Shown: positions 22,451 to 34,099 of the stretch, one piece after another | Position numbering within the stretch: position 1 is the first letter of the stretch | Layout: the number at the start of each line of letters is the position of its first letter | Assembly (NCBI GenBank): GCA_964019695.1 | Contig: OZ026525.1 | Span: forward strand, 88,497,779 to 88,561,778 | Source: Loripinus fragilis | Taxonomy: Eukaryota > Mollusca > Bivalvia > Lucinida > Lucinidae | Direction: 5' to 3' | DNA length: 64,000 nucleotides | Program-made: the position numbers and the translations under genes | The notes under the pieces: generated by a model | What the model saw: the letters and a program-made list of their open reading frames with translations, nothing else | Databases searched by the model: none | What the model was told of the DNA's origin: nothing

Positions 22451-25400
22451 CACGGGTGGTAAACCTAGGAACTACCACGAAATTGTGTTAACGTAATTTT
22501 GTTCCCAAGCCACATCCGGGACACGTCGTGGTAGTTTCCGGGCCGAAACTTGGATAAACAAACGTGAGTGTCTTTTTCACTTTCGTTTTATTTTTACTAT
22601 TTAGAACGATTAATGGTAAAATCGGACAATGTGGTTCCGTGTAAATATGTCTCAGCGTCCCCTCTAGCCCAAATATTTGTACGAAAAGTTATTTCATATC
22701 TTTAGATGTGTGTTTCCCCACTGAGCATCTGACCAACTTTTCCCAAAGTACAGTACCAGCTCGAAGGAATTTAGCTCATATCTGTCAAATTAAATGGAAT
22801 GTGATATCATTTGACCATGAAAATGATTTAAAAACCCTCAATAAACGTTCCTGCACAGAAAAAAATATCTGAACATTTAATCTTAAACGTTTCAGGCCCC
22901 GTTCGTCCTGTGTGGTAGTTTCCAGCGCATCGTGGTAGTTAAAATGCTATCGTGGTAGTTGCCAAGACCATGCAGTAGTTCCCATCAACAGATTTCCGCT
23001 CTTTTAAGAATCGCCAATACTAGTGCACCTATCAATATCCCCACCCAGAAAGGGGGGATATCATGGGAATTGGACAGCCAAAAATCACAACCCATGTGAA
23101 TTAGATAGGATACCTATAAACGCGGTTGGGACATTTGATACTTTTTCTGGAAGTTCTAACAAATATGATGACCCACCAAAGAATTTTGGACACCAAATAT
23201 TCGCTTATGGGTAGGGAATTCAACCGAGTTTTCAAAAGTGTCTTAATCCCCATGGGTATCCCACTGCCTCCCTCTGGGGGGAAACATTGATAGGTGCATT
23301 GGGATTCAGTCTTGACTCAATTTTATAATTGATATGCGTTTCGCTGAAAGAAATAATACCCATACAAATAATGGTTTGTACAGTTGTAGTGAGTTCCCCT
23401 TTCCAAAATATGGTCTGTTGAATTGTTTGCTCGTTTGAATACATGTTTACAACCGTTTTCATAATTTCATGTTTTCCTGTTTTGGCATCGTCTGATTGTA
23501 ATGTTTGCTTGTCATCACTTATGTTTTCCATAGTACAGTAGAATAGAATTTACCTATCGCATTTGTTTTCATGTTTAGACATTTGTACCCTGATTGTGGG
23601 AGGTAAATGGCTATTTTGGGTATTTTCAGACACCTGTGCAAAAAGTTAACGAAGTGAGAATACTAGTTGAAAGAAGACAAACTTATTCAAACTCTAACAG
23701 TTCAGTAGTTTTTAATGCTTTATATCTCAAGTTATGATTTTCAAACAATTATGACCCCAAATGGAATGGAATTTAGCATATTATTCCTTTATGGGGGTCA
23801 TTTGACATTGTACTATATACTATTAAAGCCACATGAAAACTAAGGTATTTGCAGCTGAATTACTAGTCATAAACATACACATACAAAAAGAACATAGACA
23901 TAGGGTCAAAATCTCAACTTCGTAATAATCAAGTTTATTATCTGTATATGTTTTACAATCAACTTCGTTTCTGACTTTAAGTCATCTAATTTCTTGATAC
24001 TATGTCACATTTATGAATAATTATTAGTATTTATTACACCATATGACCCCAATCGATCTTGGACAAAATTATCAATTAACCCTGATTGGAGACCAAATCT
24101 TTTGAAACAGTACAACTCAAGAACTATAACATTAAAAAAAATCTAAACAGTGAAATTTTGATAAAAGTGTGTTTTGTGCAGGTTTTCTCATGTTCAACGA
24201 TTTTTTCAAGTTTTCCCTATATAAGCCTATGTAAAACATGTGACCCCTGGGGCGGGCCCATTTTTGACCACAGGGGCATAATTTGAACAATTTTGGTAGA
24301 GGTCCACTAGGTGATGCCACTTACCAAATATCAAGGCTCTAGGCCTTGTGGCTTCAGACAAGAAAAATTTTCCATGTCTTCCCCATATAAGCCTATGGTA
24401 AACATGTGACTCCTGGGGTGGGGCAATTTTGGCCACATGAGCATAATTTGAACAAACTTGGTAGAGGCCCACTAGATGATACTTCATACCTTGTGGTTTC
24501 AGACAAGATTTTGTTCATGTTTTCCCTATATAAGCCCATGTAAAACATGTGACCCCGAGCGGATCCATTTTTGGCCCCAGGGACATAATTTAAAAAATTT
24601 TGTTAGAGGTCCACTAGGAGCTGCTACATGCCAAATATCAAGTCTTTAGGCCTTGTGGTTTCAGACAAGAAGATTTTCAAAGTTTTCATCTCAAAAATCT
24701 TTTTTAGCCTGTTTGACATAGATATGCAACGGACCTGAACCATTTGAACAATAATTCAAGAGGATCATTTCTGCCAAGTTTGGTCAAAATCCAACCAGTA
24801 GTTTAGGAGATGTCATTTAAGTCAATTGTTAATGATGTCGGACGAAGACTGATCACAAAAGCTCACCTTGTCACTACGTGACAGGTGAGCTAAAAAATAA
24901 AGTAGCCCCTGATTAGTGAACATCTGCTGGTGGGAACTACTACTAAAATCCTACCAAGTATTGGCAACTACCACGATAGCATTTTAACTACCACGATGCG
25001 CTGGAAACTACCACACAGGACGAACAGGGCATGAATCGTTTATGAGTAAATGCTCAGATGTTTTTTTTCTGTGTATGAACGTTTATTTAGGGTCTTTTTA
25101 TCAATTTCATCGTCAAATGATATCAAATTCCATTTAATTTGACAGATATGGGCTAAAATGCTTCGAACTGCACTGTACTTTGGAGAAAGTTGGTCCGATT
25201 ATCAGTGGGAAAACACACATCTAAAGAAATTAAATAACTTTTCATACAAAATTTTGGGCTTGAGGGGACGCTGAGACATATTTACACGGAACCACATTGC
25301 CCGATTTTACCATAAGTCGTTCTAAATAGTAAAACTAAAACGAAAATGAATATGACACTTACCTTTGTTAATCCAATTTTCGACCTGGAAACTACCACGA

Positions 25401-25475
25401 CGTGTCCCGGATGTGGCTTGGGAACAAAATAACGTTAACACAATTTCGTGGTAGTTCCTAGGTTTACCACCCGTG
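22451..25475. mobile_element. 3,025-bp long-TIR DNA element (non-autonomous), inserted in an RT pseudogene
   Basis: Terminal inverted repeats of about 540 bp (22451-22992 and 24928-25475) begin CACGGGTGGTAAACCTAGGA. The flanks are a 5-bp direct repeat AAATA (22446-22450, 25476-25480); removing the element and one AAATA restores the RT reading frame. Inner TIR ends carry repeated GTGGTAGTT motifs. The 1.9-kb interior has no recognisable transposase; it holds a dispersed tandem repeat (24170-24895). The superfamily is not identified: the CAC start resembles several groups but a 5-bp duplication with TIRs this long fits none I can name with certainty. Confidence 0.88.
24170..24895 (-). repeat. 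Tandem dispersed repeat inside the long-TIR element
   Basis: Three imperfect units of about 165 bp with TTCCCTATATAAGCCTATG, AAACATGTGACCCCTGG, CATAATTTGAACAA and GTAGAGGTCCACTAG, followed by a terminal segment ending GTGACAGGTGAGCTAA. The same units in opposite orientation occur at 29950-30355. Confidence 0.75.
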
Positions 25476-25918
25476 AAATAAGGATTATCAATATTAAGTA
25501 AGTCATCTAAATATCTGGAGGTTGGGTTAAAAGCTTCAATAATATCAGTTTGATTATTGTCTGACAGAGACAACATAAAGTCTCTCTCATAACAAAACAA
25601 AAACAAATCTGTACCCATTAGTACCCATTGGAATACCTACAATTTGTCTATATAATTTTGAGCCAAATCTTATAAATATATTGTCCAAAAGATAATGAAG
25701 CGCATCACACATTTTCTGACATGACCACAATTTATATCGTTTAGGTTGCTCAGAAGTAAAAAAGGCATTTTTATCATTACAAGCCAAATAAAGTGAGCCC
25801 TCTCTGTTAAATGTTTGTTCAATTAATTCTGTTAGTTTTTCTTTGATTAGATTATGAGGCAATGTAGTATAGAGAGTAGAGAAATCATATGTAGACAAAC
25901 CAGATGCTTCGTAAATTT
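25476..25918 (-). pseudogene. Penelope-like reverse transcriptase, catalytic part (5' portion of split copy)
   Basis: The minus strand carries STYDFSTLYTTLPH, then IVGIPMGTN, then FCYERDFM and the catalytic RYLDDLLNID. A small deletion near 25610 removes the AP..A part of motif 4 and shifts the frame. A stop lies just upstream of 25912, and similarity ends near 25918 at unrelated palindromic DNA. Its C-terminal continuation is at 21785-22450, beyond the inserted element. Confidence 0.72.
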
Positions 25919-25960
25919 AATTGTATCCCAAGCCAGCATTCAATGTTGGGCCATCATCGG

Positions 25961-26055
25961 CACGCCAGAGCAATCTGATTAAAACCCGATCTAGGCTTAC
26001 TATGTCCGCCGGTAGCTGTGGCTAGATCGGGTTTTAATCAGATTGCACGCCAGAG
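25961..26055. mobile_element. Perfect 24-bp-arm palindrome flanked by 10-bp direct repeats
   Basis: CAATCTGATTAAAACCCGAT plus CTAG (25971-25994) and its exact reverse complement (26022-26045) enclose 27 bp. CACGCCAGAG occurs immediately on both sides (25961-25970 and 26046-26055). The arrangement looks like a 75-bp foldback insertion with a target duplication. Confidence 0.75.
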
Positions 26056-26462
26056 AAACGCCATTTAAGTGGCGTTTCGATCATCGACCCGCTTAGAGTG
26101 GTATTTGAATAAAAAAAAATAGTCAAAGTTTGACCCCCTCTGAAAAAACTTTCTGGATCCGCGCATGAGCTTTGTGATTTTACTGGGGCCTTGACCAGTA
26201 TTCCAAAGGAAACCTAAAGCTTTGTGGTTTTAAAGGGGGCCTGGATCCCAAGTCATCCCTTCTGAATCCGCACATGAGAGGCCATACCAGAGCCATGAAT
26301 TTGGTACTTTGAAATACTGCCGACACATAGTAGGGATTTTAGCATATTTTATGTTTATAGTTCACTTTTTTGATTAAATCAAGTAAGTGTTTGGCATGGA
26401 TGCTGTCTTATTTTGGTTTTTCTGTAGTAGTATTCCAAAATCTAACACTAATTTCACTACAA

Positions 26463-26583
26463 ACAAGAGCCAAGAGGTCAGCCCTTTCCCAGCAATTGAC
26501 CACAAGGCAGCAATGAACAGACAGAAAGCATCAAAAATACAATACATAAACACAAAAGAAGTACTGCCTTGGAATTGTCTGTA
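26463..26583 (-). repeat. Dispersed repeat, inverted partner of 30412-30560
   Basis: GCCAAGAGGTCAGCCCTTTC, AGCAATTGACCACAAG, GCAGCAATGAACAGAC and AAAGAAGTACTGCCTTGGAA recur inverted at 30412-30560. Probably a non-coding element end. Confidence 0.6.
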
Positions 26584-26587
26584 AAAA

Positions 26588-26888
26588 AGATTTTCCGGGG
26601 GGTGGCTTTAATCGATTTCAGGGCGCTGACCTCGCCCTAATTCAGATGTGGATTAAGGGTATTACTGTTGGTTGACCATCAATTGCTGCACATGCATTAA
26701 ATATCTCGCAACTGTTTATTACTGTTTTGAATTCATCATTTTGTCAATTCATTGGCTACCAAGATGCACATGCAAACTTGTTGATTGAAAGTACGGTGAC
26801 TTTAAATACCCTTGATACACATCTAAATTAGGGCAAGGTCGGCGTCCTGAAATCGATTAAAGCCCCCTCCCCCCCCCCCCCCGGAAAA
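26588..26888. mobile_element. 300-bp MITE with about 60-bp TIRs
   Basis: TTTAATCGATTTCAGGGCG and CTCGCCCTAATTCAGATGT (26610-26650) face ACATCTAAATTAGGGCAAGG and CCTGAAATCGATTAAAGCCC (26819-26862). The right end includes a run of C (26866-26882). Confidence 0.75.
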
Positions 26889-27759
26889 TATTTTTTGATA
26901 TATTATAAGGAACGTTTCAGATTACCAGTATGGCCATGGAATCAGTTTGTCTATGGGTGGTAGTGCAAATATTTATTTCACTTTTGACTGAGAGAGTTCA
27001 TATTTGGCATAACAGTTGCATATTACAACAATACATGTACACAGATGCAAACTTATAAACGAACACATTACATTTATTAAGCTGGTTCAGAAAGTAAAAT
27101 TCTGTAATGCAAAAATATAATTCTATAAATACTAAAGGCTTTTCGGAGACGCTACAAGTCATTTCATTTCAAAATGTCTCGTTTGTCTTGCACAGACTAA
27201 ACTCGAGTAAAGGTACCCTCATTTCAAAAATTAACTCTTTTCACATCAATATTACATATTCCACAGAAACATTACCCATTGACATTTTTGATTGTTTGAA
27301 GATGTTACTGACTGCCTTGATTTAAGATGAATACGAATCAAATGTTTTGACACAATCGGGCTCGCTATATTTCCGTAATAACATGAAAACAAGGCGCTAA
27401 GAGCCGCTTAATCTAAGAAATTCAGTTTTAAGCATGCATTATATGTACAAACTTTGTACTGCTCTGTACTCTTTATTATCTGCAGAACGGCATTGTACTT
27501 GATTGTATCGATTCCTGATCTTTGGATTGCACCCTTACTTACATTGAAATTTTCAGCGATTGTTCATTTTTACCAGAAGTCACTGTTCTTTATTCAAAAG
27601 TAAAAAAAAATCTTTCATAAATGCCGTCAATACGTTCAATATCACTGGTGCTTTAGTCAGAAAAAAAAGTTCGTAAAGTGATCGTTTATACGTTTGCTTA
27701 AGTGTTTAATTAAATATGTCTTGCAGCTGTTGACACAAACTCCTTTTGTCATTCGTTGT

Positions 27760-28975
27760 TGGAGGTTTGTTCATATTTAACACAATGATTTCTTATGGTA
27801 TGCGAATTAAAACGAATGTTTCAGCTCGCCAATATAATATAAGGGTCATAGGTAAAGGTCGCATATGCTTAAATCCTGTCTAAAAATCGTAACGCAAACT
27901 CATCTTCCATTTTTTGACCACGGGTGTTCATATTTGGTCCAATAGTTATATTTGGTGTGTAGATTAAAGTTCCAAATCACTGTTATGAACTTGAGATCAA
28001 AGGTCAAGTTAAAATGTGTTTTGAATCTGATTTAATACTCATAACGCCAGTTTTCCAAAGGTCCCAGACTACTAATATAAACTTGGAGTGAAAAGTCAAG
28101 GTCCAATATACTTAAAACGTGTATGTCGATCATTATGCGAACTCGTCTTTCATTTTTTGACCATTGGTATCCTTATTTGGCATAACAAAAACTTATCATA
28201 TGTAAATTACAACGAAGGTTTCAGATCACAAAATGTCATTGGGGTTTAAGATCAATGTTACCTATACCTAAAACATGTCTACAGTTTGAAATGTGAATAC
28301 TTACATTTTAGATCAAGGGAGCTTCTTTTGGCACAATGATTGCCTATGGTCTCTAGATTACACAAAAGGATACAGATCACTGTTATGACCTTTGGGTCAA
28401 AGGTAAGGTCAATATGTTTGAAATCCATCCAATGGATAGTAACGCGAACTCTTCATTCTTTTTAAATGGAGGAGGTTCATACTTACATGTAACACGGTGA
28501 TTGCATATGATATATTGATTGTGAAAAAACTTTTGGATCACCGATATGACCTTGGAGTCATAGGTTACGGTCAGATAAACTTAAATCTGTATTTTGATCA
28601 AAAGGCGAACTCCTCTTGCCTTGTTTGACCCGAGAGTATTCATATTTGGTTTAACAAATGGTGTGTTGATAGACAATGAAGGTTCCAAATCACTAATATG
28701 ACCTCTGTAGTCAAAGGTTAAGGTCAAGTTTAAGTTTGCTCAAAATCTGTCATACAGCTTTTAACACGACCTCCTCTTTCATATTTTGATCAGGGCTGTT
28801 CGTATTTGGCACAACGATTGCCTGTTGTGTGTAGAGTGAAACATTTGAATCTGTTTACCGACATGACTTTGGAGTCAAAAAACAATTTCAAATATACTTA
28901 CTCAATTCTATGGCTTGTGAAGCGAGCTTCTATTTCAGTTTTTAACACAGGATGTTCATATTTAGCAAATTATTT
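27760..28975. repeat. About 160-bp tandem array, eight diverged units
   Basis: Units contain GTTCATATTTGGCACAA, ATTGCATATGGT, TTCCAAATCACTGTTATGAC, TTTGGGTCAAAGGT, AATCTGTC and CATTTTTTGACC. Start points of the TTCATATTTGG phrase fall near 27768, 27927, 28166, 28325, 28478, 28637, 28798 and 28950, mostly about 160 bp apart. An isolated unit occurs at about 26990. No coding potential. Confidence 0.8.
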
Positions 28976-29426
28976 GTGTCACGCTATCACTCACTAAATA
29001 TGATTTTTTTATTCACAAATTATCCAGAAAATTATTACTTTTAAGCTAAGCAGCCAACCACATCAACGTGTTACCTGTATTTATGACAAATAAAAAAAAC
29101 TCTTCGAAAATAATCAGTTGCTTACCAAGGATTGCCACAAGACGGTGCCTCTTTCGAGTGCCCCAGGATTTTTTTATATCATTTACGCAAAAAAGCAATC
29201 AATCATTTGCATTCTATACTTTTTAGCTTGAAGATTTCAAGATTTAAAACCAAGCCACGAAGTACGCAAATATTCATAAGAAACTAGCTACTAACCATTA
29301 CTCTTCTCTCAAGTATAAAAACAACACATATCCGATGAACAGTGTCTGGGTATATCTAAAAATTGGGTTTGGGTAGTGTTACTTCCAAACTAACAACATA
29401 GGTTCGTGACATGTGAAAAGAACCTT

Positions 29427-29650
29427 ACTGTCCTGCCCGCCAAGAGTGACAGTGACTTTATGTTTTATTTACAGAGTTATCAGGGACTCAATAGATCACT
29501 AGGTGTAATGATCCTATCCGCAGGATAGGATTAATACTCAAGTGATCTATGGATTCGCGTTAGCTCAAGTGATGTATGCACGTTAGTGGTTTAGTTAGCA
29601 ATTGTAAACAAAGTATTACGTCACTGTCACGTTTGGTTGGCACGACAGTA
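29427..29650. mobile_element. Inverted-repeat element with central hairpin
   Basis: Outer CTGCCCGCCAAGAGTGACAG faces CTGTCACGTTTGGTTGGCAC. Inside, GATCCTATCC and GGATAGGATTAATAC with surrounding ATAGATCAC / GTGATCTAT form an extended hairpin at 29490-29550. Confidence 0.6.
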
Positions 29651-29949
29651 GCTTCATCGTGTTTATGATCGTCAAGATGCAAATGTCTGAATACGACTTT
29701 AACTCTTCACCTCAGTGCCGTCTGTTGATAGCCTTTGCAAAATTTTTACATAAAGCGTTCCATGGAGATTCTGGAAAGGAATTACTTTACTTTTATCAAG
29801 AAACATCATCCTTGATCGGTAACCAAACTTATCACAGGACAAACACAATTTCGCCTTATTAATCTAGCTCTTGCTAAGAGACGGACTATGAGCGCATTTG
29901 TATTATTATCAATGGCAAAACAGGCAGTGGTCCTTTAAATATTTTGAGC

Positions 29950-30355
29950 AGTGTATTTGGTATGTAGCATCATCTTGTCGATATCTACCAAGTTTGTTCA
30001 AATTATGCCCTTAGTGTCGAAAATGGTCTCACCCAAGGGTTCACATATTTTACATAGGCTTATAGAGGGAAAACATAAAAAATATTTTAGTTTGAAACCA
30101 CTAGACCTAGAGCACTTAAATTATGTAGTATCATATAGTAGATCTCTACCAAGTTTGTTCAAATTATGCCCTTAGTGTCGTATTTTACATAGGCATAAAG
30201 AGGGAAAACATTTAAAAAATCTTTTTTAGTTTGAAACCACTAGACCTAGAGCACTTAAATTATGTAGTATCATATAGTAGATCTCTACCAAGTTTGTTCA
30301 AATTATGCCCATGTGGCCAAAAGTGGCCCGCCCCGGGGGCCACATGTTTTACATC
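29950..30355 (+). repeat. Tandem dispersed repeat, about three units
   Basis: CTACCAAGTTTGTTCAAATT plus ATGCCC, then TTACATAGGC, AGAGGGAAAACAT and TTTGAAACCACTAGACCTAG recur at about 29985, 30147 and 30286. Reverse orientation of the repeat at 24170-24895. Confidence 0.75.
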
Positions 30356-30411
30356 CACATCTGAACTAAGGGTTAGGTTGGCGCCGTTAAATTAGCTTAA
30401 GTATCTTTACT

Positions 30412-30560
30412 GACCGTTCCAAGGCGGTACTTCTTTTGTGGATCATTTGTGTTATTTACGTCTTTTTTTCATGCTTTCGCGTCTGTTCATTGCTGTCTTG
30501 TGGTCCACTGCTGGGTAAGGGCTAACCTCTTGGCTGTCGTTTGTGATGTTTAATTGTATT
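30412..30560 (+). repeat. Dispersed repeat, inverted partner of 26463-26583
   Basis: TTCCAAGGCGGTACTTCTTT, CGTCTGTTCATTGCTGTCTT and GGGCTAACCTCTTGGC are the inverted form of the repeat at 26463-26583. Confidence 0.6.
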
Positions 30561-30650
30561 TTTGTCACTTTCCCCTGTGGCATCCTGGGTCAGGTGTGGA
30601 ACTTGATTTTATCGATTCCTGATCTTTGCCACCTTTCTTACTTACATAGG

Positions 30651-30738
30651 CATTTTTGTTGGTCCTGATCTGGGTCCAACTGTTTGCAGAAGTTTAATAG
30701 CAGATGACAAAACTCGCCACTAGTAAGGAAAAGGTTAA
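30651..30738 (-). mobile_element. MITE family C, partial copy
   Basis: GGTCCTGATCTGGGTCCAAC, TGTTTGCAGAAG and CGCCACTAGTAAGGAAAAGG: the right half of the family only. Confidence 0.6.
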
Positions 30739-30894
30739 AGAATGCAGTGTTTTTCTGATATCCACGAAAGTATGAACGACCTGGGTTTGGTAAAAGTGAC
30801 TAAGCTGCCATGCAATTGTTATAACTGTAAATACGAATTTACTAAGCCGATAGCATCGGGACAATAGTTAATACCACACCTACTTTAACTCTTT

Positions 30895-31078
30895 GTTTAC
30901 TAGTGTCGTCTGCTGATAACCTTTGCAAACAGTTTGGACCCAGATCAGGCCCGATCTGGATCCAAACTGTTTGACACTCTGATGGTATTTTTCGAAAAAG
31001 TTGATTTTGAAAAAAAATCAGTAAACTACAGAAAGTTTGAAAAAATTACCCAGTATCTAATAATAGGCAAAGTCTGAC
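30895..31078 (+). mobile_element. MITE family C, copy 4
   Basis: TTAACTCTTTGTTTACTAGT, GTCTGCTGATAACCTTTGCA, then AACAGTTTGGACCCAGATCA and the inverted GATCTGGATCCAAACTGTTT; ends near AATAGGCAAAG. Confidence 0.75.
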
Positions 31079-31436
31079 ACATGAGAGTCGTGATATATTG
31101 GGCAAAAAAATGTGCACGTTTTGTGTCAGTCTGCTCACGCGCAGAGACTGATAAAAGCAAACATATTTTCATAAGACATATCAAGACACGCCACCAGACT
31201 CCGTTTTGCCTGGCGAGAGGCGGATTTTACTCGCTCCGTCACCAGTCATGAAGCTAACGTCATTTTAGAAATTTGCGGACAAGAAAATGACTTATAAATA
31301 CAAGATAAAATAGTTTGCCTTTTGTCTGACCTATCAGAACAGTAGATAATTGCTTAAGTATTGCATTTGTTTGGTAATTGCTTAACAGGCAAAGTTTACT
31401 TGATAAGCAAAAGCAACACGTAACCCATAAGCAGAA

Positions 31437-31560
31437 CAGAACAGAACAGATTGTTTATTTGACGTAAACTATACAGTTTCTAGTCAATCAAATACAATAA
31501 TAATTTACATATCAAGGTCACAAATACTTTTAAAATACTTAACTCAATTTGTAGTGCGTA
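31437..31560. repeat. (AACAG)n with possible LINE tail
   Basis: Four GAACA units precede ATTGTTTATTTGACGTAAAC. A short pentanucleotide run next to a TTTATTT segment is typical of some LINE 3' ends, but no coding part is present. Confidence 0.35.
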
Positions 31561-31589
31561 TGTATAAGCCTGGTGTCCTTTTTGTGGCA

Positions 31590-31680
31590 CATAGGCAAAA
31601 AGTGCAGGTCCAGATCAGACGCCACAGAACGCGGCGTCTGATCAGAGTCTCCACTGTTTGCTCACAGAATGTTCTATCTA
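31590..31680. repeat. Family D hairpin
   Basis: CCAGATCAGACGCCACAGAA pairs with GCGGCGTCTGATCAGAG; outer parts AAAAGTGCAGG and CCACTGTTTGCTCAC. Confidence 0.6.
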
Positions 31681-31884
31681 AAATGAATTAAATTGGAAAA
31701 TACCACCCAGGAAATAGACTGGTCCATTTGATAATAGTGGGTTATTCTTTCTATTCGGCTTAATTGGGCCGAATCATCGAAGAGAAGAAAGGAATTATAT
31801 GACGCCAGAATACCTGACTTTATTGCACGCGAACAACATAGGCAACAGTCTGCGCATCCAAGCAGTCTGATCAACGTCTTTTTA

Positions 31885-31888
<4 letters not shown>

Positions 31889-31946
<58 letters not shown>
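31889..31946. repeat. (CT)n microsatellite
   Basis: About 29 uninterrupted CT units. Confidence 0.96.
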
Positions 31947-31947
<1 letters not shown>

Positions 31948-32552
31948 AAGTATAATGAATAAATTTGGCACGTTCACAATTTCAATATTCTAGCTAGTCT
32001 TTGCGGCTATGCAGACTGGTTTGAGTTTGATTGTATCGATTCCTGATCTCTGCCCTGTTACTTACTTTACTTGGTAGGAAAGCCCGAAGGCGGCTTTTTC
32101 CTGTCACGGCACAGTTATATAGTGATGCTTATTCGGCAATTAAACGAATATAATAGTGCATAGAGTGTGGGTATGGACTTCAGTAATTCGAGTATTTTAC
32201 TGAAGTCATGTATCTTACAAAAAAAAATCGTACTGTAAAACACACATCTAGAGGATATTTACTTTTTTTAGGTGAATACCAAATATATTTCATCGAGTGT
32301 GTTGAAAACGTCAGAATTTTCACGAGTGCAGAGCACGAGTGAAAAATCTGATGTTTCAACTCGCAAGATGAAATATATTTGCATTGCAAAAAAGTATTTT
32401 TTCTTTTTATTTTATACTTTTTATAGGCTACATGCAATGTCTCACACACCAAAAAGTAGGTGCTGAACTTGAATGCAAAAACGGAAAATTTAAGCAAACC
32501 CAAATAATTTTGGTACCAACTTGAGTATTCGTCGCGTTCTAACTAAGAAAAT

Positions 32553-32553
<1 letters not shown>

Positions 32554-32628
<75 letters not shown>
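32554..32628. repeat. (CA)n microsatellite
   Basis: About 37 uninterrupted CA units. Confidence 0.97.
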
Positions 32629-32631
<3 letters not shown>

Positions 32632-33056
32632 ATGTTTTCGTTCACAAATAAAAAAAGTTATGGGTGTTTGAAGTTCTGAAGTGAAATGCATAAAGTGAAC
32701 GGAAAAGTCAGAGATAATCCAAAAAACGCTACAGTGAAATATATAGGCTGATATCAATCACAGTCACTAGTGATTGATATCATATAATTTCACTAGTAAT
32801 TGATATCACTTTTATTTGTTTTTGATACGCATTGATTTCACTGCTACGTATAAAATAATTAATTATATTTGGCGGTTATTTTTATTTTTCGCTATTGGCG
32901 GTAAAAACAAAAATTGCCTAATATGAGACCGCGAAATGCAGTTTCGAATCCAGGCAGACATAAAGCAATAAATAGACATACACCCTTTGTATGTTGGTAT
33001 CTGTACGTTTGAACCGTGAAGAGTATATTTCAATGTTGAGGAAACCACGTAGTAAA

Positions 33057-33120
33057 AGGGGCTACTATTAAAGGAAAGAATATGCTCCAAAGAGCATATT
33101 CTTTCCTTTAAAAGTAGCCC
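33057..33120. repeat. Near-perfect palindrome (AAAGGAAAGAATATGCTC family)
   Basis: TAAAGGAAAGAATATGCTC (33069-33087) and its exact complement (33092-33110) are separated by CAAA. Outer GGGGCTACT and AGTAGCCCC extend the hairpin. Related to 13941-13987. Confidence 0.85.
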
Positions 33121-33284
33121 CTGTGAGAATAGATAATAACTTTAAAGGACACTAAGTTGAGAAACCGCCAAAATTTAACTACGCCAATATGTCAGTCTTT
33201 AAAAATGCCCCATTCTGATGCCGCCGGAATATTGGTGTAAAGTCGGCTAGATTCGGATATCAGGTAAATTCGGACACCCATTTG

Positions 33285-33352
33285 CAAACAGTGAAAATCC
33301 AGAGAAGACGGCTCTTTATGAGCCGTCTAATCAGGAATTTCACTGTTTGCTT
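33285..33352. repeat. Family D hairpin with perfect core
   Basis: GCAAACAGTGAAAATCC / GGAATTTCACTGTTTGC outer arms enclose AGACGGCTC TTTAT GAGCCGTCT. Confidence 0.8.
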
Positions 33353-33477
33353 AGTTCATTTATTTTTTATTCCAATATTTGAAATATGAAACAAACAAGG
33401 TCGCTGTCCGAATATATCCGACTTAACCCTAAGTGGTTTACATTAACCCTATACTCTTTGCCAATAGCAAATGGGTA

Positions 33478-33640
33478 CGTCGAACGAAGCTATGGTTAAG
33501 ACAGCTATTGAGGGGCGTCTACTCTGACTGCTCTTCCCGTATCAAGTGGGTAGAAGAACTATATCAACATCAGACAGGGAGTAAGTCAGGGCGGAGTTCT
33601 TTCAGCAGGTCATTATAAACGATACTGCAATCCGCTACTA
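33478..33640 (+). pseudogene. LINE reverse-transcriptase fragment
   Basis: Plus-strand pieces read GVYSDCSSRIKWVEEL and, after a frameshift, NIRQGVSQGGVLSAGHYK. The second matches the RQGV.QGG.LS motif that precedes the catalytic site in many LINE reverse transcriptases. No further motif follows; it is a short dead fragment from a different element than 2930-4345. Confidence 0.7.
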
Positions 33641-33939
33641 TTACGATTGGTTCAATCAGTATTATGCATGTGACTTTATGACTTGGCACCAGTCTGACAC
33701 ACAAGTAATGGTAATAGTGCTAGACGTGAAAGATGCTGCATACACCCAACTAAGAGTCGTCACATCTTGTGGTTTAATCCCCGGAAGAACAAAGAGCCAA
33801 AATCTGATATCTTCATGGCTGGAGAGAGAATAGATAGCCCGTCCTCCACCTTCCATCTGGAATTTTAGAAGTAGGATCAGAAAGGCAGATATAGAGGGGG
33901 GAATAAATTGTGGGAGGAAACTGCTTATCCCGTAATTGG

Positions 33940-33958
33940 CGGGGGGGGGGGGGGGGGG
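33940..33958. repeat. Poly-G tract
   Basis: GGC followed by about 17 G. Confidence 0.9.
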
Positions 33959-34099
33959 CCTCATGGCAGCAGTGGGCTGAAGGCCACCCTGGATGGGCAC
34001 ATCTGGTCTACTTTCGTTGCAACTAGTTTCACGGTACTTACCTCACCCTTAGTTCTGATGTGGATCAAGACACGGAGATGCCTAGTCCTCATGAAAGAT

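Noticed and set aside
27107..27325. 72-codon plus-strand frame
   Set aside because: AT-rich, no motif, no supporting splice sites.
29659..29862. 67-codon plus-strand frame starting MFMIVKMQ
   Set aside because: No splice context, no motif, partly within an inverted-repeat element.
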